Assembly: GCA_934757825.1 (NCBI GenBank)
Contig: CAKVLP010000002.1
Location: 62,001 to 126,000 of the forward strand
Length of the DNA stretch: 64,000 nucleotides
Source: an uncultured Clostridia bacterium
Lineage (GTDB): Bacteria; Bacillota; Clostridia; Christensenellales; UBA1242
Reading direction: 5' to 3'
The notes beneath the pieces are model-generated. The model saw only the letters and a list, made by a program, of their open reading frames with translations. It was not told where the DNA came from and searched no databases. Below, one piece after another: positions 34,390 to 42,255 of the stretch (position 1 is the first letter of the stretch; the number at the start of each line of letters is the position of its first letter). Both the position numbers and the translations under genes were made by a program.

Positions 34390-35154
34390 ATGAAGTTTCT
34401 TGTATTAAAAAAGAAGTCTGTTCTTATGATTTTGTGCCTGTCGATTGTGGCGGTTATGCTGTCGCTGAATGTGGTTGGCGCGCCGTCTGCTAGCGTGTTT
34501 CTCGGACAAGTTCCTAGGTTAGTTCCGATTTACGCGGTGGACAGAACAGACAAGGAGATTGCCATAACTTTCGATAGCGCTTGGGGTGCTGACAAAACCC
34601 TAGGTATCCTAGAACTACTTAAAGAATACAATGTAAATGCAACATTTTTCTTGGTTGGGTTTTGGGTGGATAAATATCCCGATATGGTTAAGGCAATTAG
34701 CGAACAAGGAGTTGAAATAGGTACGCATAGTAATACTCACCCCGATTTTGCAACACTTAGCGCCGAGCAAATGAAGATGGAACTTACAACTTCGATTGAA
34801 AAAATCGAAAACATCACGGGTAAAAAAGTGGAGTTGTTTAGGGCACCATATGGCTCGTATAACAATACACTTATTAACACCGCTTCTGGCTTAGGACTTA
34901 AAACAATCCAGTGGAGCGTTGACACTCTTGACTGGAAGGGACTCAGTGGGTCGCAGATGCTAAATAGAACGCTCGACAAAATTGACAACGGTGGAATAAT
35001 CCTTTGCCACAACAATTCCGACAACATTTTAGACGGGCTAAGGTTGATACTAGAAAGATTGACCAAATCTGGCTATAAATTTGTATCGGTGGGCGACTTG
35101 ATTTACAAGGATAACTACAAAATCGACAATTTGGGTATTCAACGAAAAAATTAG
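34390..35154 (+). CDS. PdaB-like polysaccharide deacetylase
   Basis: 254 residues. N-terminal signal/anchor (about 8-30), then a NodB domain: TFDSAWG (Asp62 site), THSNTH (His113, His117 metal ligands), FRAPYGSYNN, WSVDTLDWKG and GGIILCHNN. FDSAWGADKT and DTLDWKG are typical of the sporulation-related PdaB group, which modifies spore peptidoglycan. ATG follows AAGGAG. An SSB-like gene follows 27 bases after, without an obvious functional link. Confidence 0.92.
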   Translation: MKFLVLKKKSVLMILCLSIVAVMLSLNVVGAPSASVFLGQVPRLVPIYAVDRTDKEIAITFDSAWGADKTLGILELLKEYNVNATFFLVGFWVDKYPDMVKAISEQGVEIGTHSNTHPDFATLSAEQMKMELTTSIEKIENITGKKVELFRAPYGSYNNTLINTASGLGLKTIQWSVDTLDWKGLSGSQMLNRTLDKIDNGGIILCHNNSDNILDGLRLILERLTKSGYKFVSVGDLIYKDNYKIDNLGIQRKN

Positions 35155-35181
35155 TTAAGCACATTTTCAAGGAGATATATA

Positions 35182-35844
35182 ATGAATTACGAACAATTGA
35201 ATAATAATATAGTTACTTTGTCGGGCGAGATTATGGACGATCCGAAATACAGCCACGAGATGTTTAATGAGGGCTTTTACGAGTTTAATCTAAAAGTTAT
35301 GCGCCTAAGCGACGCATTTGACATTATTCCAGTGACAGTAAGCGAGCGATTGCTGGACGAATACGACCTTAAAAAGGGCAAAATGATGTCTGGCAAAGGT
35401 CAGTTTAGAAGTTTTAATAAAATGGAGGACGATAAAAGTAGGCTTATACTTACAATGTTTATCCGCGAGATTGAGGAGTACGACAAGCTTAAAAATCCCA
35501 ACCAAATCGACATCGTGGGCTACGTGTGTAAGGACCCTGTTTTCAGAACAACGCCTTTTAAACGCGAAATTTGCGACGTGCTTCTTGCTGTGAATAGAAA
35601 CTACAACAAAAGCGACTATCTTCCTTGTATTGCGTGGGGTAGAAACGCAAGGTTTGTTAAAAATTTAAGCGTGGGCGACAAAGTAATTGCAAGCGGTCGA
35701 ATTCAAAGTAGAGAATACGAGAAAAAACTTGAAAATGGCGAAGTTGAAAAGAGGGTGGCGTACGAGGTGTCGCTGTCAAAAGTGGCAACTGCAACCCCAG
35801 AATATCAAGGCATAAAACACGAAACTAAATATATGGTTAGATAA
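35182..35844 (+). CDS. Tandem OB-fold SSB-like protein
   Basis: 220 residues. Two halves can be aligned as OB folds: 1-100 (NIVTLSGEIMDDPKYSH, KGKMMSGKGQF) and 105-210 (IDIVGYVCKDPVFRTTP, YLPCIAWGRNARFVKNLSVG, GRIQSREYEKK). The second half looks like SSB/PriB. There is no acidic C-terminal tail of the SSB kind. It likely binds single-stranded nucleic acid; the duplicated layout is known in some Clostridia but has no assigned role that I can name. GGAGATATAT precedes the ATG. Confidence 0.82.
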   Translation: MNYEQLNNNIVTLSGEIMDDPKYSHEMFNEGFYEFNLKVMRLSDAFDIIPVTVSERLLDEYDLKKGKMMSGKGQFRSFNKMEDDKSRLILTMFIREIEEYDKLKNPNQIDIVGYVCKDPVFRTTPFKREICDVLLAVNRNYNKSDYLPCIAWGRNARFVKNLSVGDKVIASGRIQSREYEKKLENGEVEKRVAYEVSLSKVATATPEYQGIKHETKYMVR

Positions 35845-35849
35845 CACTA

Positions 35850-35957
35850 ATGCAATTAAATGCTATAACCAACATAAGCAACGAATTTTCTTTAAATGGA
35901 GTAAGTTACATTAAGTTTGTGGGTGCTGGGTTGACTGTACTAGATATAAAACATTAA
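35850..35957 (+). CDS. Possible 35-residue peptide
   Basis: ATG five bases after the SSB-like stop opens a frame MQLNAITNISNEFSLNGVSY... ending LTVLDIKH, with the stop codon at the base of a terminator hairpin. There is no ribosome binding site, so translation would need coupling. Listed because the frame fills the space up to the terminator exactly. Confidence 0.3.
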   Translation: MQLNAITNISNEFSLNGVSYIKFVGAGLTVLDIKH

Positions 35958-35988
35958 AAAATCCTCTGATTATTCAGAGGATTTTTTG
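35956..35988. terminator. Perfect bidirectional terminator
   Basis: AAAAAATCCTCTGA pairs with TCAGAGGATTTTTT around a TTAT loop. It can also end the leftward 36088-38643 transcript. Confidence 0.92.
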
Positions 35989-36087
35989 TTAAAGTCTATA
36001 TTTATTTGTTAAAGTATAATTATAAAGCCCAAGGTTGAAGTTTAATTATAAAACCTAATATAAAAGCCCAATATTAAAGTTGTTCTT

Positions 36088-38643
36088 TTAAGATTGTTGT
36101 TCTTTGTCGGTGTCTTTTTCGGCTTCGGCGCGTTGTTTTTTGCGATAAACCGAGAAGAATACAATTACAATTACTGCGATGATTACGTCCAAAACCAGCA
36201 AAATAATTGCGGTTATGATTGCAGGAGATAGACCCGCCATTTTAACGTACTTAGTAAGCACGTATCCCTCGCGTTCTTGACCGTCTTGGTCGATAAAATT
36301 AACCTTACAAAACTTCTCGTTTTTATTGTAGTCTATTGCGTGTACTTTGTATCCGTCGGGAAGGGTTAGTAGCACATTAGCGCTCTCGTCAGCCTCAACA
36401 TAAACAAACACCGACTTACTGTTGTCAAAAATGGAGATGGTTGCGTTTGTGTTAATGGTTTTGGAAACGTTTTCGTTGTTAATTACGTCCTTAGCGAAAA
36501 CGTAGCCAATTTGTCCGTTGTTGTTGATGATGTAGTAGTCGTTGCCGTCAATCGAGATAGGGTACTTGCCTCGTGTAGTCACAACCATTCCTTGTCCGAT
36601 TGTGGTAAGTGAAGTATTTTTGTAAATTGTAGGGTATTTGTAAACGTTAACGTTTTTGTTTGTGGTTCTAACCTTAAAACTTGTTCCGTCTTGACCCACT
36701 GTCTGAATACCGTTTGCCAAGTCGCCAACTTCAATGTATCCAGTTTTCATTGTGTCGCCGTCAATATATGCGATATAGGCAAACTCTTCGTTTTTGTTTA
36801 GAATAATGCAGTTTGCGCTTGTGGTTTTAATCTTGCTGTAACCACCTAGGTAATATGGGTGCTCGTAGATTAAAGTGTTTAGGCTAAGCGAGCCATACTT
36901 CCAAATTTCAACATGACCAGTGGCTTTGTTTAGGTCCGAGTAGTACGAGCCGATAGTCGCAACTGGGTTAAATTCGGTGTCGGATAAAACCTTAAATGCG
37001 CTTAGTTTTGTGTTGTAAAGATAGATGTCGCCACTCAAAATGTCAATGTCGAAGCACGAGTAATCGCTAAACCCGGAAAGTTTTGTAAACTCGCCATCAA
37101 CTGCTTTGCCGTAAACAAGGTTGCCGTCGTTGGTCAAAACAATAGGATATTTAAAGTAGTTGTAACTAAAATCAGTTATTTTAGCGTCAAAAACTTTTGT
37201 TTCCGGCTGTTGAGCGCCAGTTGTTTTGTTTAGTTCATATATCGTGTTGTCCGTGCCAACAAACAACTTGGAACTTAGTGCAATGCTTTCAAGTGTGTTG
37301 GAGATGTTTGTGTAATCAATACTAAGCCTTAGTTTACTTGAACTGTTGGTTGGAGTGGAGTGAGAGACATATTTTGTTGCGCCATCTTTAAATGTGTATA
37401 GTCTGTCGCTTGTAAGCATATATATTGTGCCGTCGATGTCGATGTCAATGCTGATTACAAGGTTGCCACTAATGGTGGAGATGCGTCGGTCGTTTTTATA
37501 GATGTAAGAGTTATTGGTGTCTCTTAAAACATAGTAGTAGTTGTTAAGTTTGTCGGTCACAACCTCACTGCATTTGTAGTCATAGGTGTCAATTGGTAAA
37601 ATCTCTTCTTTGTTAACAATCTGAATTCGCTTGTTTCCGCTGTCGGTCACGTAGAGTGTGCCTGCTTTGAAAGTAACGTTGTTTACGCCTTTAAATCTTC
37701 CAAGTCCTACGCCTTTGCCAGCAATAATTGTGGCAACCACCTCAAACTTCCCAAGTTCTTGATTGTAAGTGTATTCCATAATGTCGCAATTTACTTTGCT
37801 AAACACATAAAAATTGTCGCCCTTAATGTGTAGTGAGTCTATGTCGATGTTTTTGGGTTCGCCAGTTGTAAGTTGGTTATTGGCATAACTTGTGTACATC
37901 ACAACGTCAGAAGCAACAATAATGTTGTTGTTAAGAATGTTGGCGCACTTTATCTCGTCACTTTCACCAATTTCCAAAACGTTAAAGTAGTTGTTGGAAG
38001 TTGTGTTGTTTACGATTGGGGTAAGCGCCTCTTCGCCAGTTGGCTGATTGAAAATGTAAAGCGCTTTGCCGATTTTTGATTTTGCGATGATGTAATCTTC
38101 GTTTAGGTCGAGTAGGTAGTTTTGCGAGTTGTCAAAATTGTAGGTATATACTGTGTCGCTACTTTCTCTTACGTTTCTATAAACTGCCATATTTAAAATA
38201 GTGTTTAGCCCGTTGGACATAGTGTATAGATAGTAGTATTTGCCCGAAATATACTTAACAGTCGCGTTGTTGTAACCACTTGGTCTATATACTTCGCTCG
38301 ATACATCGGTTAATCCGTCTAGCGCAAAAACCTTTGTTTCGCTACTTGTGAAAACAAACACATAACCGCCCACGATATTTATGCTTTGTGTGGTGCCGCT
38401 TACGTTGGTGAGTTTTGTGGTAGTTTTGTCGGTTTTGTTGTATTTAAACACCTCGTTTGACGACGTTGAATAGAAAATATTGTTTTCCGAAATATCAAAA
38501 CACGTTAGAGTGTTTAGGTCGACATAATCCTCAATCCCGTGAGGATAGTAGGTGTTAAGAGTGCTTGCATTTACGGTCATTGTGGGAACAAACATCATTA
38601 TACAAACTATCATTCCCAAAATGCAAAACTTCAATTTTTTCAT
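36088..38643 (-). CDS. Secreted beta-propeller/SH3-like membrane-anchored protein
   Basis: 851 residues: signal peptide (1-26, ending VNA-ST), a long repeat region (about 30-620) with NHL/YVTN-like strands (GRFKGVNNVTFKAGTLYVTD, IDIDGTIYMLTSD), two SH3-like domains (about 640-800: NVNVYKYPTIYKNTSLTTIG, VYVEADESANVLLTLPDGY), one membrane segment (about 812-835) and a short charged tail. The architecture suggests an extracellular sensor or scaffold anchored at the C-terminus. Its C-terminal part has the same layout as the whole of the 39520-40251 protein. ATG follows GAGG; a clear promoter lies upstream. Ligand unknown. Confidence 0.85.
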   Translation of the reverse strand: MKKLKFCILGMIVCIMMFVPTMTVNASTLNTYYPHGIEDYVDLNTLTCFDISENNIFYSTSSNEVFKYNKTDKTTTKLTNVSGTTQSINIVGGYVFVFTSSETKVFALDGLTDVSSEVYRPSGYNNATVKYISGKYYYLYTMSNGLNTILNMAVYRNVRESSDTVYTYNFDNSQNYLLDLNEDYIIAKSKIGKALYIFNQPTGEEALTPIVNNTTSNNYFNVLEIGESDEIKCANILNNNIIVASDVVMYTSYANNQLTTGEPKNIDIDSLHIKGDNFYVFSKVNCDIMEYTYNQELGKFEVVATIIAGKGVGLGRFKGVNNVTFKAGTLYVTDSGNKRIQIVNKEEILPIDTYDYKCSEVVTDKLNNYYYVLRDTNNSYIYKNDRRISTISGNLVISIDIDIDGTIYMLTSDRLYTFKDGATKYVSHSTPTNSSSKLRLSIDYTNISNTLESIALSSKLFVGTDNTIYELNKTTGAQQPETKVFDAKITDFSYNYFKYPIVLTNDGNLVYGKAVDGEFTKLSGFSDYSCFDIDILSGDIYLYNTKLSAFKVLSDTEFNPVATIGSYYSDLNKATGHVEIWKYGSLSLNTLIYEHPYYLGGYSKIKTTSANCIILNKNEEFAYIAYIDGDTMKTGYIEVGDLANGIQTVGQDGTSFKVRTTNKNVNVYKYPTIYKNTSLTTIGQGMVVTTRGKYPISIDGNDYYIINNNGQIGYVFAKDVINNENVSKTINTNATISIFDNSKSVFVYVEADESANVLLTLPDGYKVHAIDYNKNEKFCKVNFIDQDGQEREGYVLTKYVKMAGLSPAIITAIILLVLDVIIAVIVIVFFSVYRKKQRAEAEKDTDKEQQS

Positions 38644-38683
38644 ATGTACCTCATTGTTATTATAATTATATTATATCTATATT

Positions 38684-38712
38684 ATTATAAAAAAACCTCA
38701 TCAATAAAGCAA
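38684..38712 (-). promoter_or_regulatory. Promoter of the propeller/SH3 gene
   Basis: Minus strand TTGCTT (38707-38712), 17 bp, TATAAT (38684-38689). Confidence 0.6.
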
Positions 38713-38810
38713 TTAAAATAATGCGGGTTTCAAAAAAAATAAAGCATTTGAAAACGCTCGCTTAATCTGTGTAAAAAAATCAAAAAATTTTTTTGAATTT
38801 TTTTATTTGC

Positions 38811-38904
38811 TGACACACAGTTGTCAACTTTAAGGGCATATAATTCGAACAGATGTTCTAAAAATAAGGGGTGTTTTGACAAAATTCTACAAATTTGTAC
38901 AAAA
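38811..38904 (+). promoter_or_regulatory. Regulatory region of sigma-like gene with LexA-like box
   Basis: Contains a TGACA/TGTCA inverted repeat (38811-38826), TATAAT (38839-38844), then CGAACAGATGTTCT (38846-38859), 13 of 14 positions of the LexA consensus, four of them in each half-site core intact. A second promoter-like TTGACA (38877-38882) follows. No good -35 stands before the TATAAT. The rest of 38644-38989 holds no gene. Confidence 0.55.
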
Positions 38905-38938
38905 ATCTACATTTTTTACAAAAATATGGCACAACCCT

Positions 38939-38968
38939 TTGACAAACCAAAATCGAGTAATTTATAAT
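38939..38968 (+). promoter_or_regulatory. Proximal promoter of sigma-like gene
   Basis: TTGACA (38939-38944), 18 bp, TATAAT (38963-38968), just ahead of the GGGAGG ribosome site. Confidence 0.6.
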
Positions 38969-38989
38969 ATGGAAAAACTGGGAGGAAAA

Positions 38990-39523
38990 ATGAAAACTTG
39001 GAGTAAAACAATTTTATCTGTATATAAATATTTGGAGGCGCTTAGCAATTCTATTGACGATTTAGTGGTCAAAAAAAGTATCAATTCTGCGTTTTATAAC
39101 AACGGCAGATTTGACACCGCTTATGATTGCGCCGACAAAATAATGCGTCTTACTAATAGGAAGATTAACCTTATAAATATTAAGGTTTTAATAGAGGACA
39201 CGCTTTTAAAAATGCCACTAAAATATCGTCAAATTTTAATGCTAAAATACGCCGACGGCGCCAAATCCAGCGATATCGCCGAGATTTTGCATGTAAGTAT
39301 GCGCACCTTTTTTAGGCTAAGTAATTCCGCACTGGAAAGTTTTGCGAAAATATTGCAAATAAGTGGCTACAACAAAGAAAAACTTGAAGAAATGTTTTGT
39401 GGCGAAAACTGGCTTAAAAACTTGTACAATCGAAACCAAACAATGCAAAGGGATTTTGATGACGACATATTAAAATACAAGTTTTTCAAAAACGTAATTC
39501 GCGAGTTCAATATGGTATATTAG
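38990..39523 (+). CDS. Sigma-70 region-4-like HTH regulator
   Basis: 177 residues, ATG 38990 after GGGAGG (38980-38985). The middle (about 75-125) reads like sigma region 4.1/4.2: MPLKYRQILMLKYADGAKSS, then DIAEILHVSMRTFFRLSNSA. There is no region 2, so it is not a complete sigma factor. It may be a phage-late-type activator (ArpU/sigma-like family) or an anti-terminator-like regulator. The C-terminal 45 residues are basic and Asp-rich. It stands 800 bases upstream of the phage-like module, same strand, with a LexA-like box in its promoter region, a natural candidate for its switch. That link is inferred. Confidence 0.8.
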   Translation: MKTWSKTILSVYKYLEALSNSIDDLVVKKSINSAFYNNGRFDTAYDCADKIMRLTNRKINLINIKVLIEDTLLKMPLKYRQILMLKYADGAKSSDIAEILHVSMRTFFRLSNSALESFAKILQISGYNKEKLEEMFCGENWLKNLYNRNQTMQRDFDDDILKYKFFKNVIREFNMVY

Positions 39524-40251
39524 AGTTTGTCGTCGTATTCTTTTACGACTATCACTTGTTCCTTAAACCGCTTTTTTGACTTAGGTTTTTTGTATAGTAG
39601 AAGCAGGATAAGAAGCGTTGGCGCGGTCAAAACTCCTACGATAAGCACGCACGTTCCGTTTGATAGTGGATTAACTACATCGTCGTAATCGTTGTTTAAA
39701 AAACTTAGTTGTTCAATGTTTTGCGGAATTGTGGAAATATGGTCGATGTACTCGCAGTACACATATCCATAAACGTCCAGATAATTCACATAATACCATA
39801 CATTTTCCCTAAAATCGTCCACTTGCTCGCCATACACATATCCGATGTATTTAAGCGAGGTGCAGTTGGCGGGGATAATTGACAGCGTGTTGTTGGATTT
39901 GACCGGCGTACTCCGAAGGTAGATGTTGTTGTTTACGGTTCTCATCGCAACATTGCTCGGGTACGGAATTTTAGGCGAGCCGTCCACTTTCTTTACGTTT
40001 TTTCGCAAAACAAAACCGCTCACCCCGTTGTAATTAACTTTATAAAACTCCTCATTTTCAGTGTGGAGTATTTCGACATAATATGTATTTTCCATAATAC
40101 ATATTATATTTTTTACACTGTTATCGTTTTCGGGGCGGGCATACAAATACACTGCATTTCCCATTATCTGGGCAAATTGACTGTCGCAATACGTGGGACT
40201 GAAAACGGGAAGAAATAGGGCGCATATCAAAACTAAAATAACTCTTTTCAT
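39520..40251 (-). CDS. Secreted SH3-like protein with C-terminal membrane anchor
   Basis: 243 residues from ATG 40251. Signal peptide (1-22, MKRVILVLICALFLPVFSPT), two SH3-like domains (about 28-90: VYLYARPENDNSVKNI; 98-165: IYLRSTPVKSNNTLSIIP), then a membrane segment (about 200-222) and a basic tail. Same layout as the C-terminal 230 residues of the 36088-38643 protein, so the two are probably paralogues. The -10 box ends 6 bases before the ATG, suggesting a leaderless transcript. Four-base overlap with the end of the sigma-like gene. Confidence 0.8.
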   Translation of the reverse strand: MKRVILVLICALFLPVFSPTYCDSQFAQIMGNAVYLYARPENDNSVKNIICIMENTYYVEILHTENEEFYKVNYNGVSGFVLRKNVKKVDGSPKIPYPSNVAMRTVNNNIYLRSTPVKSNNTLSIIPANCTSLKYIGYVYGEQVDDFRENVWYYVNYLDVYGYVYCEYIDHISTIPQNIEQLSFLNNDYDDVVNPLSNGTCVLIVGVLTAPTLLILLLLYKKPKSKKRFKEQVIVVKEYDDKL

Positions 40252-40257
40252 ATCTAA

Positions 40258-40263
40258 ATTATA
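40258..40263 (-). promoter_or_regulatory. -10 element of SH3 gene
   Basis: TATAAT on the minus strand, 6 bases before ATG 40251. The -35 is weak (TTAAGT at 18 bp spacing). Confidence 0.4.
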
Positions 40264-40339
40264 CAACATTTTTGCACAAAAACTTAATTAGAATAAGTTT
40301 GAATTTTGTAGAAAACACGGAGGTTTTGTAAAAAGTTGA

Positions 40340-41779
40340 ATGCAAATAAATGAAATAAAAAAGCGACTTCAAAAGGTGGAGTCCGCCATTGTTAATTACC
40401 AAAACAACAACCGCATTTTTGAATACAACACTGGCGACAAGGTTCACCACAAACAGCTTGAATTTCATAAATGCAAAAAGAAAAACCGGTGGGTTTTTGG
40501 TGGAAACCGTAGCGGTAAAACCGAGTGTGGTGCGGTGGAAACCGTGTGGCTTGCTAGGGGAATTCATCCGTATAAGGAAAATAAGCCCGATGTTGAGGGT
40601 TGGGTTGTGTCGCTGTCCACGCAGGTGCAACGTGACGTGGCGCAAAGTAAAATCTTATACTACCTCAACAAAAACTGGATAGCCGATATAGTTATGTCAA
40701 GCGGTCGCCGTGGCAACCTCGAAATGGGCGTAATTGACACGATTTTGGTCAAAAACGTGTTTGGCGGAATAAGCCGAATAACCTTCAAAACTTGCGATCA
40801 AGGTCGAGAGAAGTTTCAAGGGACAAGCCTCGATTTCGTGTGGTTTGACGAGGAACCTCCGTTTGACATCTATCTGGAATGCAAAATGCGCGTGCTCGAT
40901 AAATCTGGCGAAATTTTCGGCACTATGACACCTCTTAAAGGGCTCACTTGGGTATACAACACAATTTTTCTAAACGACCTAAATGACGACGAGGTTTGGC
41001 ATACGCATATGGAATGGGCAGACAACCCGTTTTTAAATCAAAAAGATGTCGAGAAGTTTACGGCGTCAATTAGTGCAGACGAGTTAAAATCGCGTAGATA
41101 CGGGCTTTTTGTGGGTAATGGCGGAATGGTGTATAGCGAGTTTGACGAAAATGTAAATGTCATTGACCCTTTTGATGTGCCAAAGGATTGGTACGATACC
41201 ATTAGCATTGACCCAGGACTTAACAACCCGCTTAGCGCACACTGGTATGCCACCGATTATGACGGAAATGTGTATGTTATTGCCGAGCATTACGAGGCAA
41301 AACGAAACATCGAATATCACGCTAATTGTATAAAAAATATATGCGACCGATTGGGCTGGAAACGCTCGCATATGGGTTATATCGAAGCGTTAATTGATAG
41401 CGCTGCCAATCAAAAAACTCTTGCGAGCGAAAAGAGCGTAACCGAACTTTTTGCCGATTTTGGCATTATGGTCAATCCGAACGTTAACAAGGATTTGTTT
41501 AGCGGAATAAACCGCGTTAAGAGTTTTATCAAAAACGCCGAAAGCAAATCCCGATTGTTCATATTTAGGACTTGCGTGAATATGATTCGCGAAATAAAAG
41601 GCTACTTTTGGGGTAGTGGCGAAAACCCAATAAAAAAAGACGACCATTCGCTCGACGAACTTAGATATTACATAATGACCAAACCCGAAAACACAAAGCA
41701 AATTCAAAAAAGCATTGTGGAAAAAGACAAAGAAAGACTGTATAGGAGGCTGATACAAAGAAGAAATGGCACAAGATGA
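40340..41779 (+). CDS. terL: Phage terminase large subunit
   Basis: 479 residues. ATPase domain with Walker A GGNRSGKT (about 54-61) and Walker B DFVWFDEEPP (about 165-174), coupling motif GTMTPLKGLTW, then an RNase H-like nuclease domain with Asp in SIDPGL (about 290), LIDSAAN and DDHSLDELRY (about 434-443). Both activities look intact, so it could still package DNA. ATG 40340; the nearest GGAGG (40319) is 16 bases away, so initiation is weakly marked. First gene of the module; no clear sigma-A promoter precedes it. Confidence 0.93.
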   Translation: MQINEIKKRLQKVESAIVNYQNNNRIFEYNTGDKVHHKQLEFHKCKKKNRWVFGGNRSGKTECGAVETVWLARGIHPYKENKPDVEGWVVSLSTQVQRDVAQSKILYYLNKNWIADIVMSSGRRGNLEMGVIDTILVKNVFGGISRITFKTCDQGREKFQGTSLDFVWFDEEPPFDIYLECKMRVLDKSGEIFGTMTPLKGLTWVYNTIFLNDLNDDEVWHTHMEWADNPFLNQKDVEKFTASISADELKSRRYGLFVGNGGMVYSEFDENVNVIDPFDVPKDWYDTISIDPGLNNPLSAHWYATDYDGNVYVIAEHYEAKRNIEYHANCIKNICDRLGWKRSHMGYIEALIDSAANQKTLASEKSVTELFADFGIMVNPNVNKDLFSGINRVKSFIKNAESKSRLFIFRTCVNMIREIKGYFWGSGENPIKKDDHSLDELRYYIMTKPENTKQIQKSIVEKDKERLYRRLIQRRNGTR

Positions 41780-42077
41780 CAAAAGAGAAAAATTGGAAAG
41801 CGCGCTGTTTGATAGGGCGGTTGGCTTTGTGCAAGAGGACGTGTCGGAGGAATTCGGAATGGTAGACAACTCCCTGCAACTCATTAAGCGCAAAACCAGC
41901 AAAAAATACTATCCGCCAGAGATAAGGGCAATAGAACTTATGCTCGAACAGGAAGGCGATGGCGACGTGGGTTCAATGAGCCTAGAAGAACTCAAAAAGG
42001 AGCGAACCAAACTAAAAAAATTACTGGAAAAGGCGGAGAAAAATGATAAAGAGAATAAGGAAAAATGTCCGCTGTAA
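41766..42077 (+). CDS. Small protein resembling terminase small subunit C-terminus
   Basis: 103 residues, overlapping terL by 14 bases. FDRAVGFVQEDVSEEF... followed by RKTSKKYYPPEIRAIELMLE resembles the ALGY-EVTEE ... KKHVPPDVTAxIFWL stretch of many small terminase subunits. The N-terminal HTH that binds pac DNA is missing. The C-terminal 40 residues are a Lys/Glu coiled coil. This is a weak, pattern-based assignment. Confidence 0.6.
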   Translation: MAQDDKREKLESALFDRAVGFVQEDVSEEFGMVDNSLQLIKRKTSKKYYPPEIRAIELMLEQEGDGDVGSMSLEELKKERTKLKKLLEKAEKNDKENKEKCPL

Positions 42078-42246
42078 CTATGCTGGTTGTGACAAACTTG
42101 CGGACTTAGAAATTGATGTAAAAAAGAAAAAATCTGTCGCAAAAATATTTTTGTGCGAGGAATGTTTTAAAAAAATGTATTTTGCTATGGGCTCATTTGT
42201 TGCACCCAAAAGCCCTCAAAATATTTTAAATAGATTTAAAAAATAA
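42043..42246 (+). CDS. Small Cys-rich (zinc-ribbon-like) phage protein
   Basis: 67 residues overlapping the preceding gene by 35 bases. Cys pairs CNYAGC (11-16) and CEEC (38-41) could bind one zinc. Highly basic. Not recognised; possibly a regulator or packaging accessory protein. Confidence 0.6.
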   Translation: MIKRIRKNVRCNYAGCDKLADLEIDVKKKKSVAKIFLCEECFKKMYFAMGSFVAPKSPQNILNRFKK

Positions 42247-42255
42247 GGAGAACAT

